Counted from the first letter of the stretch, positions 1 through 7,617 are shown. The stretch: DNA of 9,948 nucleotides from QQUD01 sp039029915 (GCA_039029915.1 JBCCFD010000295.1:1-9948), one strand, 5' to 3'. The notes: generated by a model from the letters alone, not told the origin. Numbers and translations are program-made.

Positions 1-199
1 AGACATCTTCAGTCCAGACATCTTCAGTCCAGACATCTTCAGTCCAGACATCTTCAGTCCAGACATCTTCAGTCCAGACATCTTCAGTCCAGACATCTTC
101 AGTCCAGACATCTTTAGTCCAGACATCTTTAGTCCAGACATCTTCAGTCCAGACATCTTCAGTCCAGACATCTTTAGTCCAGACATCTTCAGTCCAGAC
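1..199 (+). repeat. 15-bp tandem repeat encoding (DIFSP)n
   Basis: Thirteen full head-to-tail copies of AGACATCTTCAGTCC occupy 1-195, followed by a four-base remnant. The array runs off the left edge, so the true copy number is unknown. Copies 8, 9 and 12 carry TTT instead of TTC, and no other change is seen. Read in the frame of the large downstream gene, each unit encodes Asp-Ile-Phe-Ser-Pro, and the only variant is synonymous (Phe TTC/TTT). The period is a multiple of three, so copy-number changes would not break the frame. It is probably an extended, Pro-punctuated spacer in a secreted protein. I do not recognise it as a named domain. Confidence 0.97.
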
Positions 200-3100
200 C
201 CGTCGATTTACAGCAGTGCCCAATTGCGCAGCCTGATCGGGGTGTCAGCTTTGGAAAGCACCGCCAACGAAAGCATCAGCGTACGTAGCTGGAGCAACAG
301 CGGTGACTTCTATATTCGGGTTCGCGGTCGCTACGGTGCCTTTGCTCCAAATGAAGACTTTACTTTAGATGTTGCCGTTCAAGCTGGTGGATGTGCTGGG
401 TTTGTCCCATCTAGCGTGCCGTTTGGTACCCCAGTTACTGCAAATGGCTACCGCACCATTATTTTGACAGATATCACCAGAATGTCTGGTACCGACCAAG
501 AGAAAGCTGATTTACAGGCGGCCATTGAAGCGTTTGCAAATCGGGCTGACGTGCAGGGTGTGGTTGTTGAACTGGATCAAGACCCGCGCATTGTTGATGC
601 GAATGCTTTAGCCGATGCCGCCTTTGATTGCCCTCACGCCAAGAATGTCCTCGCGGATGATATCAAGTCGATCATCGATAGCTTCTGGGAAATTAACCCG
701 CTTGAATATGTGGTTGTGATTGGGAATGACAACGTGATTCCATTCTATCGTCATCCTGATCAGGCGCTTTTGGCTAACGAAAGCAACTACGTTCCACCAG
801 TGGCTGATGACACCGCTTCACAAGCTAGCTTACGCTTGGGATACGTGTTGGGACAAGATCGCTACGGTTCAAAAGTTGAGCTGTCGCTTCGCAGCGACAC
901 CTTGGTATTGCCAGAACTCGCTGTGGGTCGTTTGGTAGAAACGCCAACGGATGTCCTCAACATGATTGCTGCTTTTGAAGCGACCAACGGTATTATGCCA
1001 ACGCCTCAAAGCTCATTCATCACTGGGTATGATTTCTTGGAAGACGCCGCTGAAGCTGTTCAAGTTGAGCTTGAACGAGGTATTGGCAATGCGGCGAATA
1101 CTTTGATTACACCACAATCTGTGTCGCCGATGGATACAGATAATCCAGAATTGTGGACGGCTGATGATTTACGAAGTGAATTCCTCACGCAGCGCCACGA
1201 TGTGGTTTATTTGGCCGGTCACTTTAGCGCCTTTAGCGCGCTTGCGGCTGATTATTCAACCCGCATGTTGGCCTCTGAACTAGCGGATTCAACCGTTGAT
1301 TTGACCAACACACTGGTCTTTAGCACCGGTTGCCACTCTGGGTATAACACAGTTAACGAACACGGTATTCCAAACATAACGGTTGAGCCGGATTGGGCAC
1401 AGGCATTTGCTCAAAAAGGATCAACCCTGATTGCTGGTACAGGCTATCAGTATGGTGATACTGAGTTTATTGAATATAACGAACGTTTGTATCGTGATTT
1501 CGCTCTGCAGCTACGTGCTGGCTCGGGCCCAGTGTCGATTGGTAAGGCTCTGGTTGAAGCGAAAAATGTTTATTTAGCCAATACGCCTGAATTACGGCCG
1601 TTACATGAAAAATCACTGCTAGAAGTCACCCTCTACGGCTTCCCAATGATGAGCATTGACATGCCAGAAGGGCGTGACCCAGACTTAAGCAATGATTCAA
1701 TGGTTGGCAGCACAACACCCTATGCCACTAACCCTGGGCTAACCTTAGGGCTTGAATATGCAGACGTGACACTTCCATTTACACTGTCAGAAGTTGAAAC
1801 CGATCTAACTGACGCAACAAACTCCGAAAACATCATCACGACAACCCACTTTGAAGGTAAAAATGGGGTTGTTGCTAATACATCTGAGCCAGTTCTGCCG
1901 CTCTTCATTCAAAATGTAGGGATGGAAGATACGGTCTTAAGAGGCATTGGATTCCGAGGCGGTGAATATGTTGACACAGCAGGGCTTGTCCCATTAACCG
2001 GGGCCGCTACAACTGAGCTGCGCAGCGTCCATGCCCCTTTCTTGGCAGAAGCGTTCTTCCCAGTTAAACCGTATGACGCAAACTATATTGGCGCTCTCAC
2101 AGATGCCGCCGGTGGTGCTACAAACTTAATCGTAACACCGGCACAGTACGTTTCGGATGGCCCATTGAGCACGTCAGGGATTTGGCGTCAATATGACGAC
2201 ATGTCGTTCCGCCTCTTCTACAGCGACAATATTGGTACCTTTGGTGAAAATGTACCTGCCCTAGCAAACCCACCTTCAATTGTCAGCATCTCAGCTCAAT
2301 CTGACGGTGGTTTTGTGAACTTTGAAGTCGTGGTTCAGGGTGACCCATCAGCCGGACTCCAAGAGGTATGGGTTACTTACACTAGTAGCGATGGTTCATT
2401 TAACGGCTTATGGCAATCGATTGATTTGGTTCAAGACGCGAATAATTCACTGTTGTGGACCGGAAGCCTGCTCCTTGATGGCAACACGCCAAGCAATATG
2501 CGCTACATTGTACAGGCTGTAAACGGTGTGGGCGGCGTTTCACTGGCTGCCAATGGTGGTTTCTACTACACACCTGATAATGATCCAGACCCAACAGCGG
2601 ACCCAACAGCGGCTAATACGGAATTGGCCATCATCTCAGCCCCCGCTGACGGTGACTTTGGCGGTGAAATTGACGTCACGGCTGAATTAACCAGCAACGG
2701 CTCCGCTGTCGATAACAAGGTCGTCAGCATTAGCCTAGATGGTCAAACGCGCCAAGCGCTAACGGACACAAACGGCCGTGTTACGGTCTCAATCCCGCTG
2801 TTAGGGACACCTGGCGATACAGCCATCAAAGCCACATTTGGTGGTGATGCAGACTTCTTGCCAGCCTCAGCCGAAGCGGCATTCACGATTGACAAAGAAG
2901 AAACTGTTATCGCCCTGGCCCTTGATCCTGACCCAGCAGTTGTCCTACCAGGTGAGGATAGCGGCATTGTTGCTACTCTGACCGATTCTTTAAATCGGCC
3001 TCTGCTTGAAAAAACGCTCATCTTCATTATTTCTGGCACGAATGGCGAAACGGCCGTTTCCCTTATTACAGATTATGTGGGTGAAGTTTCACTCGGTGTG

Positions 3101-4120
3101 GTTGATTTGCCCGCTGGCAATTACACAGTTGATGTTTACTTCAGCGGTGATATTCCATTACCTGATGGCACCCTGTCGCTTGAAGATTCACGCTATCTGC
3201 CAGCAGTTGCCAGCACAACGCTTTCAATTGTGCCGCCAAATAGTGACCCGATCGCGGTAGATGATGAAGCAACGACAGATGAAAATACGGCCGCTATCAT
3301 TGACGTCCTCGAAAATGATTCAGACCCAGATGAAGACGGGTTGTCAGTTGTGGCAGTTAGTGACCCAGCTAATGGAACGGCCGTTATCAATGAAGATAAT
3401 ACCGTCACCTACACGCCAGAAGATGAGTTTGTTGGTGAAGATAGCTTTACCTACACCATTGAGGATGGGAATGAGGGTCAAGATACAGCGACAGTCACCG
3501 TGACGGTCGTTGAGGTTCCCGATGAATTGACCTGTGACCCAAATGCTCCGGGTGTCAACGTTATCTATGGGACTGAGTCACACGATCGCATCTTTGGCAC
3601 CAATGGAGATGATGTCATCTTCGGTCTCGGTGGAAATGACCGCATCTTTGGCCGCAACGGCAATGACTGTATCGTTGGTGGTGATGGAAATGACCAAATC
3701 AACACCGGTGGCGGTGATGATATTGCCTTTGGTAATGCTGGTAATGACAAAATTGTAGGTCAGACTGGCAACGACCAGCTGTTTGGTGGCGAAGATAATG
3801 ACTATCTAAACGGTAATTCTGGTGATGACATCCTAGACGCTGGCGATGGCAAAGATACTGTGTTTGGTGGCTTTGGTATGGATATCATTGACGGTGGTAA
3901 CGGCAATGATTATCTCGGTGGCCAAGATGGCGACGACATCATCAACGGTGGGGCCGGTGATGATGAACTCATTGGCAACAGCGGTGATGATACGCTTAAT
4001 GGTGGTGATGACTTTGATATTTGTCACGGTGGTGTTGGCTTTGATACGACCGAACAGTGTGAACTGCTGGTCATCACAGAAGTGAATAACAAGCATTGGT
4101 GGACAAAAATCAATAATTAA
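2..4120 (+). CDS. Secreted C25 (gingipain-type) peptidase with Ig-like modules and RTX tail, 5' partial
   Basis: The frame is open from the left edge to TAA at 4118-4120, giving at least 1372 residues. The TTG at 224 is internal, because the frame continues upstream through the DIFSP repeat without a stop. Residues below count from nucleotide 2. Order: 1-65 DIFSP array; about 75-132 a PPC-like beta-domain (SGDFYIRVRGRYGAF); about 147-553 a clan CD, C25-like peptidase. The likely catalytic His is H407 (YLAGHF, codon 1220-1222) and the likely Cys is C444 (STGCHSG, codon 1331-1333). Their 37-residue spacing resembles gingipain. Residues 560-857 form a beta-rich region I do not recognise; 872-1079 two Ig-like (Big_3-type) modules; 1080-1177 a cadherin-like/Big_9-type module beginning PIAVDDEATTDEN; 1190-1351 RTX repeats with a closing Cys. 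The signal peptide lies outside the window. It is probably an extracellular Ca-stabilised protease, and the peptidase call is strong at motif level only. Confidence 0.9.
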   Translation, partial: DIFSPDIFSPDIFSPDIFSPDIFSPDIFSPDIFSPDIFSPDIFSPDIFSPDIFSPDIFSPDIFSPDPSIYSSAQLRSLIGVSALESTANESISVRSWSNSGDFYIRVRGRYGAFAPNEDFTLDVAVQAGGCAGFVPSSVPFGTPVTANGYRTIILTDITRMSGTDQEKADLQAAIEAFANRADVQGVVVELDQDPRIVDANALADAAFDCPHAKNVLADDIKSIIDSFWEINPLEYVVVIGNDNVIPFYRHPDQALLANESNYVPPVADDTASQASLRLGYVLGQDRYGSKVELSLRSDTLVLPELAVGRLVETPTDVLNMIAAFEATNGIMPTPQSSFITGYDFLEDAAEAVQVELERGIGNAANTLITPQSVSPMDTDNPELWTADDLRSEFLTQRHDVVYLAGHFSAFSALAADYSTRMLASELADSTVDLTNTLVFSTGCHSGYNTVNEHGIPNITVEPDWAQAFAQKGSTLIAGTGYQYGDTEFIEYNERLYRDFALQLRAGSGPVSIGKALVEAKNVYLANTPELRPLHEKSLLEVTLYGFPMMSIDMPEGRDPDLSNDSMVGSTTPYATNPGLTLGLEYADVTLPFTLSEVETDLTDATNSENIITTTHFEGKNGVVANTSEPVLPLFIQNVGMEDTVLRGIGFRGGEYVDTAGLVPLTGAATTELRSVHAPFLAEAFFPVKPYDANYIGALTDAAGGATNLIVTPAQYVSDGPLSTSGIWRQYDDMSFRLFYSDNIGTFGENVPALANPPSIVSISAQSDGGFVNFEVVVQGDPSAGLQEVWVTYTSSDGSFNGLWQSIDLVQDANNSLLWTGSLLLDGNTPSNMRYIVQAVNGVGGVSLAANGGFYYTPDNDPDPTADPTAANTELAIISAPADGDFGGEIDVTAELTSNGSAVDNKVVSISLDGQTRQALTDTNGRVTVSIPLLGTPGDTAIKATFGGDADFLPASAEAAFTIDKEETVIALALDPDPAVVLPGEDSGIVATLTDSLNRPLLEKTLIFIISGTNGETAVSLITDYVGEVSLGVVDLPAGNYTVDVYFSGDIPLPDGTLSLEDSRYLPAVASTTLSIVPPNSDPIAVDDEATTDENTAAIIDVLENDSDPDEDGLSVVAVSDPANGTAVINEDNTVTYTPEDEFVGEDSFTYTIEDGNEGQDTATVTVTVVEVPDELTCDPNAPGVNVIYGTESHDRIFGTNGDDVIFGLGGNDRIFGRNGNDCIVGGDGNDQINTGGGDDIAFGNAGNDKIVGQTGNDQLFGGEDNDYLNGNSGDDILDAGDGKDTVFGGFGMDIIDGGNGNDYLGGQDGDDIINGGAGDDELIGNSGDDTLNGGDDFDICHGGVGFDTTEQCELLVITEVNNKHWWTKINN
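2588..2611 (+). repeat. 12-bp tandem duplication in interdomain linker
   Basis: GACCCAACAGCG occurs twice in direct succession and encodes DPTADPTA. It lies in the linker between the unrecognised beta-rich region and the first Ig-like module of the large secreted protein. It is a small in-frame slippage duplication in a flexible Pro/Asp/Thr linker. Confidence 0.85.
3569..4054 (+). repeat. RTX hemolysin-type calcium-binding nonapeptide array (18 units)
   Basis: Eighteen consecutive nine-residue units follow the GGxGxDxUx pattern, for example GTNGDDVIF, GLGGNDRIF, GGDGNDQIN, GNSGDDILD and GGAGDDELI. At the DNA level this is a degenerate 27-bp period. Some units are off consensus: the first (GTESHDRIF), GGEDNDYLN, AGDGKDTVF and GGFGMDIID. 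The array ends with ICHGGVGFDTTEQCE, where two Cys flank the last turn. This is a likely disulfide cap and would imply an oxidising extracellular location. RTX arrays fold into a calcium-dependent parallel beta-roll. The family is often linked to type I secretion in Gram-negatives, but no transporter gene is in the window. Confidence 0.97.
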
Positions 4121-4155
4121 TCATTTATCTTCTTCACCAGTGTAGCTGATAGATG

Positions 4156-4190
4156 TAGGGTCAAGGCATATGCCTTGACCCTATTTTTTT
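4156..4190 (+). terminator. Rho-independent terminator of the secreted peptidase gene
   Basis: A perfect inverted repeat has arms TAGGGTCAAGGC (4156-4167) and GCCTTGACCCTA (4172-4183) around a central ATAT. A run of seven T (4184-4190) follows, 35 bp after the stop at 4120. On the plus strand this is a textbook intrinsic terminator. On the minus strand the hairpin is followed by no U-run, so it should act mainly for the plus-strand gene. The T-run abuts the stop codon of the convergent FAH-family gene (4192-4194). Confidence 0.93.
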
Positions 4191-4191
4191 C

Positions 4192-5046
4192 TCAAGATTC
4201 TTGAACTTTGTTTTTCAAAATGCCCACCCCGGAAACTTCAATTTCTAGTTCATCTCCAACCTGTAAAAACCTTTGCGGCTGACGACTGCCCCCTGAGCCT
4301 TCGGGCGACCCCGTAGCGATGAGGTCACCGGGGCGTAAATCGATAGTGTGGGATAGGTAGGCGATGAGCGCTGGTATCTGAAAAACCATGTTCTTTGCTA
4401 TGGTATTTTGAACTTCCTCGCCGTTTAGCCTCGTTTTAAGCGTCATTTCAAAGGGATCGTTGATTTTATCGGCAGTGACTAGCCACGGGCCGCAGCTGCC
4501 AGAATTGGCAAAGTTTTTGCCTGCGTGAACGCTGTGTTTTTGCCAGCCGCGCACGGAGCCATCGTTCATGATGGTGTAGCCTGCGACGTAGTTCATGGTG
4601 TCGCTTTCAGGGATAAAACGGCCGTTTTTGCCAATTACCACTACAATCTCACCCTCATAGTCAAAAGTCTTTGCTGCTTCCCCCTTGGGCATTTCCAGCG
4701 GTGTGTTGTGCCCAACGAGCGTCCCATCCAGCTTGGCAAATAGGATAATATTTTCTGGTGGGGGCATTGGTGTATTGTTGATAGGGTATCTCTTGGGATA
4801 GTTGATGCCGACGCAAAAAATGCGGCTTGGATTATGGACGGGCGGTAAAAGCTGCACTGAAGTAAGTGGGATTTTGATTCTACTTGTCTGGACTTCATTT
4901 TTTAGTTCATCAAGCGCATCGGCCGTCAGTACATCCTTGACCGATGGGTGCTTTTCTAGAAATGAAGGTCGAACGGCTGTTATTTCTTCGCCATGCACCA
5001 CCCCATATTTGATCGTGTTCTCTTCAATAAATGTTGCAATTTTCAT
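4192..5046 (-). CDS. Fumarylacetoacetate hydrolase (FAH) family protein
   Basis: The protein has 284 residues, a usual length for the COG0179-type FAH family, whose members hydrolyse C-C bonds in, or hydrate or decarboxylate, small keto-acids using Mg2+ or Mn2+. The core starts at about residue 75 (RIFCVGINY). The metal ligands appear intact: E131 and E133 in DYEGE, and D162 in MNDGS. A conserved Lys-Asn-Phe follows at 177-179 (GKNF), and then the signature IPALIAYLSHTIDLRPGDL with TGSPEG (245-250). The N-terminal 70 residues form the usual small extra domain. The ATG at 5044-5046 has an AGGA six bases upstream. It is the last gene of a minus-strand operon, 8 bp after the dehydrogenase gene. 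The exact substrate is unknown. It may process the keto-acid product of the two enzymes encoded upstream, which is inference. Confidence 0.93.
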   Translation of the reverse strand: MKIATFIEENTIKYGVVHGEEITAVRPSFLEKHPSVKDVLTADALDELKNEVQTSRIKIPLTSVQLLPPVHNPSRIFCVGINYPKRYPINNTPMPPPENIILFAKLDGTLVGHNTPLEMPKGEAAKTFDYEGEIVVVIGKNGRFIPESDTMNYVAGYTIMNDGSVRGWQKHSVHAGKNFANSGSCGPWLVTADKINDPFEMTLKTRLNGEEVQNTIAKNMVFQIPALIAYLSHTIDLRPGDLIATGSPEGSGGSRQPQRFLQVGDELEIEVSGVGILKNKVQES

Positions 5047-5052
5047 GATAAT

Positions 5053-5056
5053 TCCT
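5053..5056 (-). promoter_or_regulatory. Ribosome binding site overlapping the preceding stop codon
   Basis: AGGA lies six bases before the ATG of the FAH-family gene and overlaps the TAG stop (5055-5057) of the dehydrogenase gene. A ribosome finishing the first gene therefore sits on the start signal of the second, which favours coupled translation of the two enzymes. Confidence 0.75.
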
Positions 5057-5975
5057 AGAAGCTTTCTTCCCGCTGGCGAACAACGGCCGTAATAACATCA
5101 TTGTATGGCGTTGGGATATTTAGCCGTTTACCAAGCGTAACCGCCATACCGTTGATGGCATCAATTTCTGAATGACGCTGGGCATAATGATCTTGCAGCA
5201 TAGACGGCTTGGCGTGGGGCATGCGTTCGACAAATTCGGTAACATAAGCGATTGGATCATCAAAAGAAAAGTTAATATTCATCGCTTGGCCTAGCGTATA
5301 CGCTTCAACAGCACAGCCAAGCGCAATTGGCCAATGCGCGGGATGAGTCTGAAGCTCACCCAGCGTGCAGTCAAAAACAGTACACGGCCCTGCCGTTGCG
5401 ATGTTGCAAAGATACTTTTCCCAGATGAGCTGGTTGATATCTTCAAACGCCTTGGCTGAAAATCCAGCATCTTGCCAAACGGCCGTTATTTCTTGCAGCC
5501 GTTCACTCATTCCCCCCTGCATCTCCCCTAGGCGAATCAGGTTCATTGCATTGTGATGGGCATGCCCGGGTTCCTTCATGGAGGCCCCGAAGCCCGAGGC
5601 GACCCCCAACAAGACATTTGTGACCGGCATATATTGCGCAATTCGCTCGCCTGCACCGAGTCCGTTTTGAATCGGTACGACAAGAGAATGAGGTCCAAGC
5701 CGTGGAGCAATCGCTTTCGCACCGGCTTCAACACCAGATGCTTTTGTGGCAATGATGTACAGGTCACAAGTTCCAGCGTCAGCCGCATTTGACGTTGGGT
5801 GAATATTTGTGACAGTGCGATCGCCGCTTGCTCCCTCAACGCGTAACCCATTTTCACCCATGGCTGTTAGATGAGCTTCCCAAACGTCGACCGCCCAAAC
5901 TTCATGCCCGGCATCTGCAAACAATCCGGCGTATATGGAACCCATTGCGCCGGTACCAAAGATCATAATTTTCAT
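5055..5975 (-). CDS. Ketopantoate reductase family (ApbA/PanE-like) NAD(P)-dependent dehydrogenase
   Basis: The protein has 306 residues, the normal length for 2-dehydropantoate 2-reductases. The N-terminal Rossmann domain opens MKIMIFGTGAMGSIYAG (glycine motif 7-12). K78 lies in IATKAS and N104 in IQNGLG. The C-terminal helical domain has WEKYLCN (K187, N191), the position of the catalytic Lys in PanE, and KPSMLQD followed by RHSEIDAING (S258, E270), which match the substrate-binding Ser and Glu of the family. All key residues are therefore present and the enzyme should be active. AAGGA six bases upstream supports the ATG at 5973-5975. The context between an MttB-family methyltransferase and a FAH-family enzyme, rather than pantothenate genes, argues for a paralogue acting on another 2-keto or 2-hydroxy acid. 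A real pantothenate role cannot be excluded. Confidence 0.93.
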   Translation of the reverse strand: MKIMIFGTGAMGSIYAGLFADAGHEVWAVDVWEAHLTAMGENGLRVEGASGDRTVTNIHPTSNAADAGTCDLYIIATKASGVEAGAKAIAPRLGPHSLVVPIQNGLGAGERIAQYMPVTNVLLGVASGFGASMKEPGHAHHNAMNLIRLGEMQGGMSERLQEITAVWQDAGFSAKAFEDINQLIWEKYLCNIATAGPCTVFDCTLGELQTHPAHWPIALGCAVEAYTLGQAMNINFSFDDPIAYVTEFVERMPHAKPSMLQDHYAQRHSEIDAINGMAVTLGKRLNIPTPYNDVITAVVRQREESF

Positions 5976-6039
5976 TGATTATCCTTTTGGCTTTTCAGCC
6001 GCGCCCTCTTCATCTTCACCCTATCACGCCTACACTCAA

Positions 6040-7611
6040 TCACTCTACCCGCCTCATTTGCTCACGCGTTAGCCGAATATCAAAACGTTCCCGAATCATT
6101 TGGTCAACTTCCGCTGAGATGTGGTTAGGGTAGTGGGTAGCAAGCAAATGTTTGGTTTTCTCCTTGGCGATTTCACGAATATCTTTTTGACCAGCCGTTT
6201 CCCACTCTTGGGGTGAACGGCGGTCGGCGATTTCCGGATAGAGAAAATCAGTTTGCATTCGATTGTAGGTTTCAGGATGGCCAAGAAAATGGCCTTCTCC
6301 ATTGACAACCTCAGCAATCATTTGGGTAGCCAGCGTAGTTTCATTGACCTCAATTGGATTGATTGAGCGCATAATACCCCCCAGCATTTCATTATCAATG
6401 ACATAGCTTTCTAGCGCTACTCCCATAAGCCCAGCGTGCATGCCTGCCGCCTGCGTAATGAGATTAGAGCCAGCTTGAGCAGCTAAAGAAACGGTCATGC
6501 TTTTTTCGTAGCCGCTTTGGGCATCGGCAAGCTTGCTGTCCGTGGCGCCCGCGATACAGCTGTTTGGCAAATCGTAAAATTGGGCGACCTGCGCTGTTGC
6601 CGCCATGATGATGGCCTGTTCACCACTACCGCCGCTAAAACCACCCGTGCGCAGATCTGTGAGCATCGGCCGCACGCCCATTATTGCTTTCGCGTTTGGA
6701 TTGATCAGCCAAGCAAAAATCATCCCTGCTAAAGATTCAGCCGTATTTTGCACAATGGACCCCGCAAGGGTGACGGGGCAGGATGCCCCGACCTGACTAA
6801 AGACGTTGCAGTGAACAGGAATGCCTCGCTTAACGGCTTCAGCCATCACCTCGCAGGACTCAGCGTGGAAACGAAGTGGGGGTACCACATGGTTGATATT
6901 TAGGGAGATAAACGGCCGTTTTTCAAACGCCTCCTTTGACCCCGCTATCATGTAAAACATTTCTGAGAGTGGTTTGACATGGTTGGGTAGAGTGATGCTG
7001 GTACATACGTGTTTCTGCGTCCCAACTAAAGAAGCGTAGGCGGTGTTGATATCAAGCAAAAGGGGATTAGGCATGTCGCGCGCCACCAGCGACCGGCTGA
7101 AAAAATGAATATGGTCTAAAGCATCAGTGAGGCGAGCGGCGCTGTAGAGATCAAGCAGGGTGGAATCACGATATTGCTCCGATTCTAAATCAACAACCTG
7201 TGGCGCCGCACCCCCCGTGCCCATATGCACCTTTTTGCCACTCATGTGAATGTCGAACTGTGACCGTTGACCGTGAAGGGTAAAGCCTCTTTTGGCGTTG
7301 GCTAGAAATTGCTCGAGGAGTGACTCGGGGAAGGATAAACGGCCGTTTTCCAATAGCTTCCCTCCGCCAGCTAATACTGTTTCAACCATAATGGGGGGGG
7401 CTTCTGAAAATCCAACATGCTCAAGAACGTGCCGAACGGCCGTATTGATTTCTGTGAGCTGTTGGTGAGTTAACGGCCGTAGATGCCCACCTTCCGTTCC
7501 AGCGCGGGCAGGTGAAGGTGTTGTTTCAAGAGAAGGTGCGGTTCTTTTACGCCGACTTCTCTTCACCCGACCCGTTCGACCTGATTGATTCATATTTTCA
7601 GACTCGGACAT
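6040..7611 (-). CDS. MttB-superfamily (trimethylamine/quaternary amine) methyltransferase, non-pyrrolysine
   Basis: The protein has 523 residues and matches the COG5598 MttB family throughout. Recognisable stretches are EHVGF (65-68), MGTGGAAPQVVDLES (130-144), TSITLPNHVKPLSEMFYM, a glycine-rich TGGFSGGSGEQA (322-333) and, near the end, GEGHFLGHPETYNRMQTDF. Family members transfer a methyl group from a methylated amine to a corrinoid protein. Archaeal MttB has an in-frame UAG decoded as pyrrolysine. This frame has no internal TAG, so it belongs with the non-Pyl homologues, some of which act on glycine betaine, carnitine or proline betaine. Residues 1-45 are an extra, very basic tail (VKRSRRKR at 16-23) not typical of the family. 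The start is fixed by AAGGAGG six bases upstream. It is first in the operon, 64 bp before the dehydrogenase gene. No corrinoid-protein gene is nearby, so its methyl acceptor is unclear. Confidence 0.92.
   Translation of the reverse strand: MSESENMNQSGRTGRVKRSRRKRTAPSLETTPSPARAGTEGGHLRPLTHQQLTEINTAVRHVLEHVGFSEAPPIMVETVLAGGGKLLENGRLSFPESLLEQFLANAKRGFTLHGQRSQFDIHMSGKKVHMGTGGAAPQVVDLESEQYRDSTLLDLYSAARLTDALDHIHFFSRSLVARDMPNPLLLDINTAYASLVGTQKHVCTSITLPNHVKPLSEMFYMIAGSKEAFEKRPFISLNINHVVPPLRFHAESCEVMAEAVKRGIPVHCNVFSQVGASCPVTLAGSIVQNTAESLAGMIFAWLINPNAKAIMGVRPMLTDLRTGGFSGGSGEQAIIMAATAQVAQFYDLPNSCIAGATDSKLADAQSGYEKSMTVSLAAQAGSNLITQAAGMHAGLMGVALESYVIDNEMLGGIMRSINPIEVNETTLATQMIAEVVNGEGHFLGHPETYNRMQTDFLYPEIADRRSPQEWETAGQKDIREIAKEKTKHLLATHYPNHISAEVDQMIRERFDIRLTREQMRRVE
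7393..7400. other. Homopolymer of eight G (C8 in the coding strand)
   Basis: Eight consecutive G on the plus strand read as C8 within codons 70-74 of the MttB-family gene (Glu-Ala-Pro-Pro-Ile). The frame is intact here. A one-base slip would destroy the protein near its N-terminus, so this is either a possible contingency tract or a spot prone to assembly error. Confidence 0.9.
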
Positions 7612-7617
7612 TGTGCC

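Larger units (their letters stand above)
1594..7480. repeat. Dispersed palindrome ACGGCCGT, 11 exact copies (HIP1-like)
   Basis: Exact copies start at 1594, 2772, 3050, 3377, 4618, 5083, 5479, 6912, 7339, 7436 and 7473. Ten of eleven are preceded by A, and several extend to AAACGGCCGTTT, giving the consensus AACGGCCGTT. One-base variants occur at 3287, 4919 and 4973. All copies are inside genes, in both coding orientations and in all three codon phases: Arg-Pro (1594, 6912, 7473), Asn-Gly-Arg (2772, 4618, 7339) and Thr-Ala-Val (3050, 3377, 5083, 5479, 7436). None is found in 7481-9948. Confidence 0.95.

Noticed and set aside
1..199. CRISPR array or iteron-type origin at the left edge
   Set aside because: The repeats are 15 bp with no spacers, and they translate in frame with the downstream gene, so they are a coding tandem repeat.
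224..226. TTG as start codon of the large plus-strand gene
   Set aside because: The frame is open and clearly coding upstream through the DIFSP repeat to the window edge, so the gene is 5' truncated and the real start is outside.
3534..4096. Several ORFs in other frames over the RTX array
   Set aside because: They are shadows of the 27-bp periodic RTX coding repeat, with low-complexity products and no start signals.
4156..4190. Bidirectional terminator serving both convergent genes
   Set aside because: The hairpin is shared, but only the plus strand has the T-run after it. On the minus strand the following bases are not U-rich.
6040..7611. Pyrrolysine-containing MttB
   Set aside because: There is no in-frame TAG within the gene and no pylT or pylS genes are visible, so it is a non-pyrrolysine family member.
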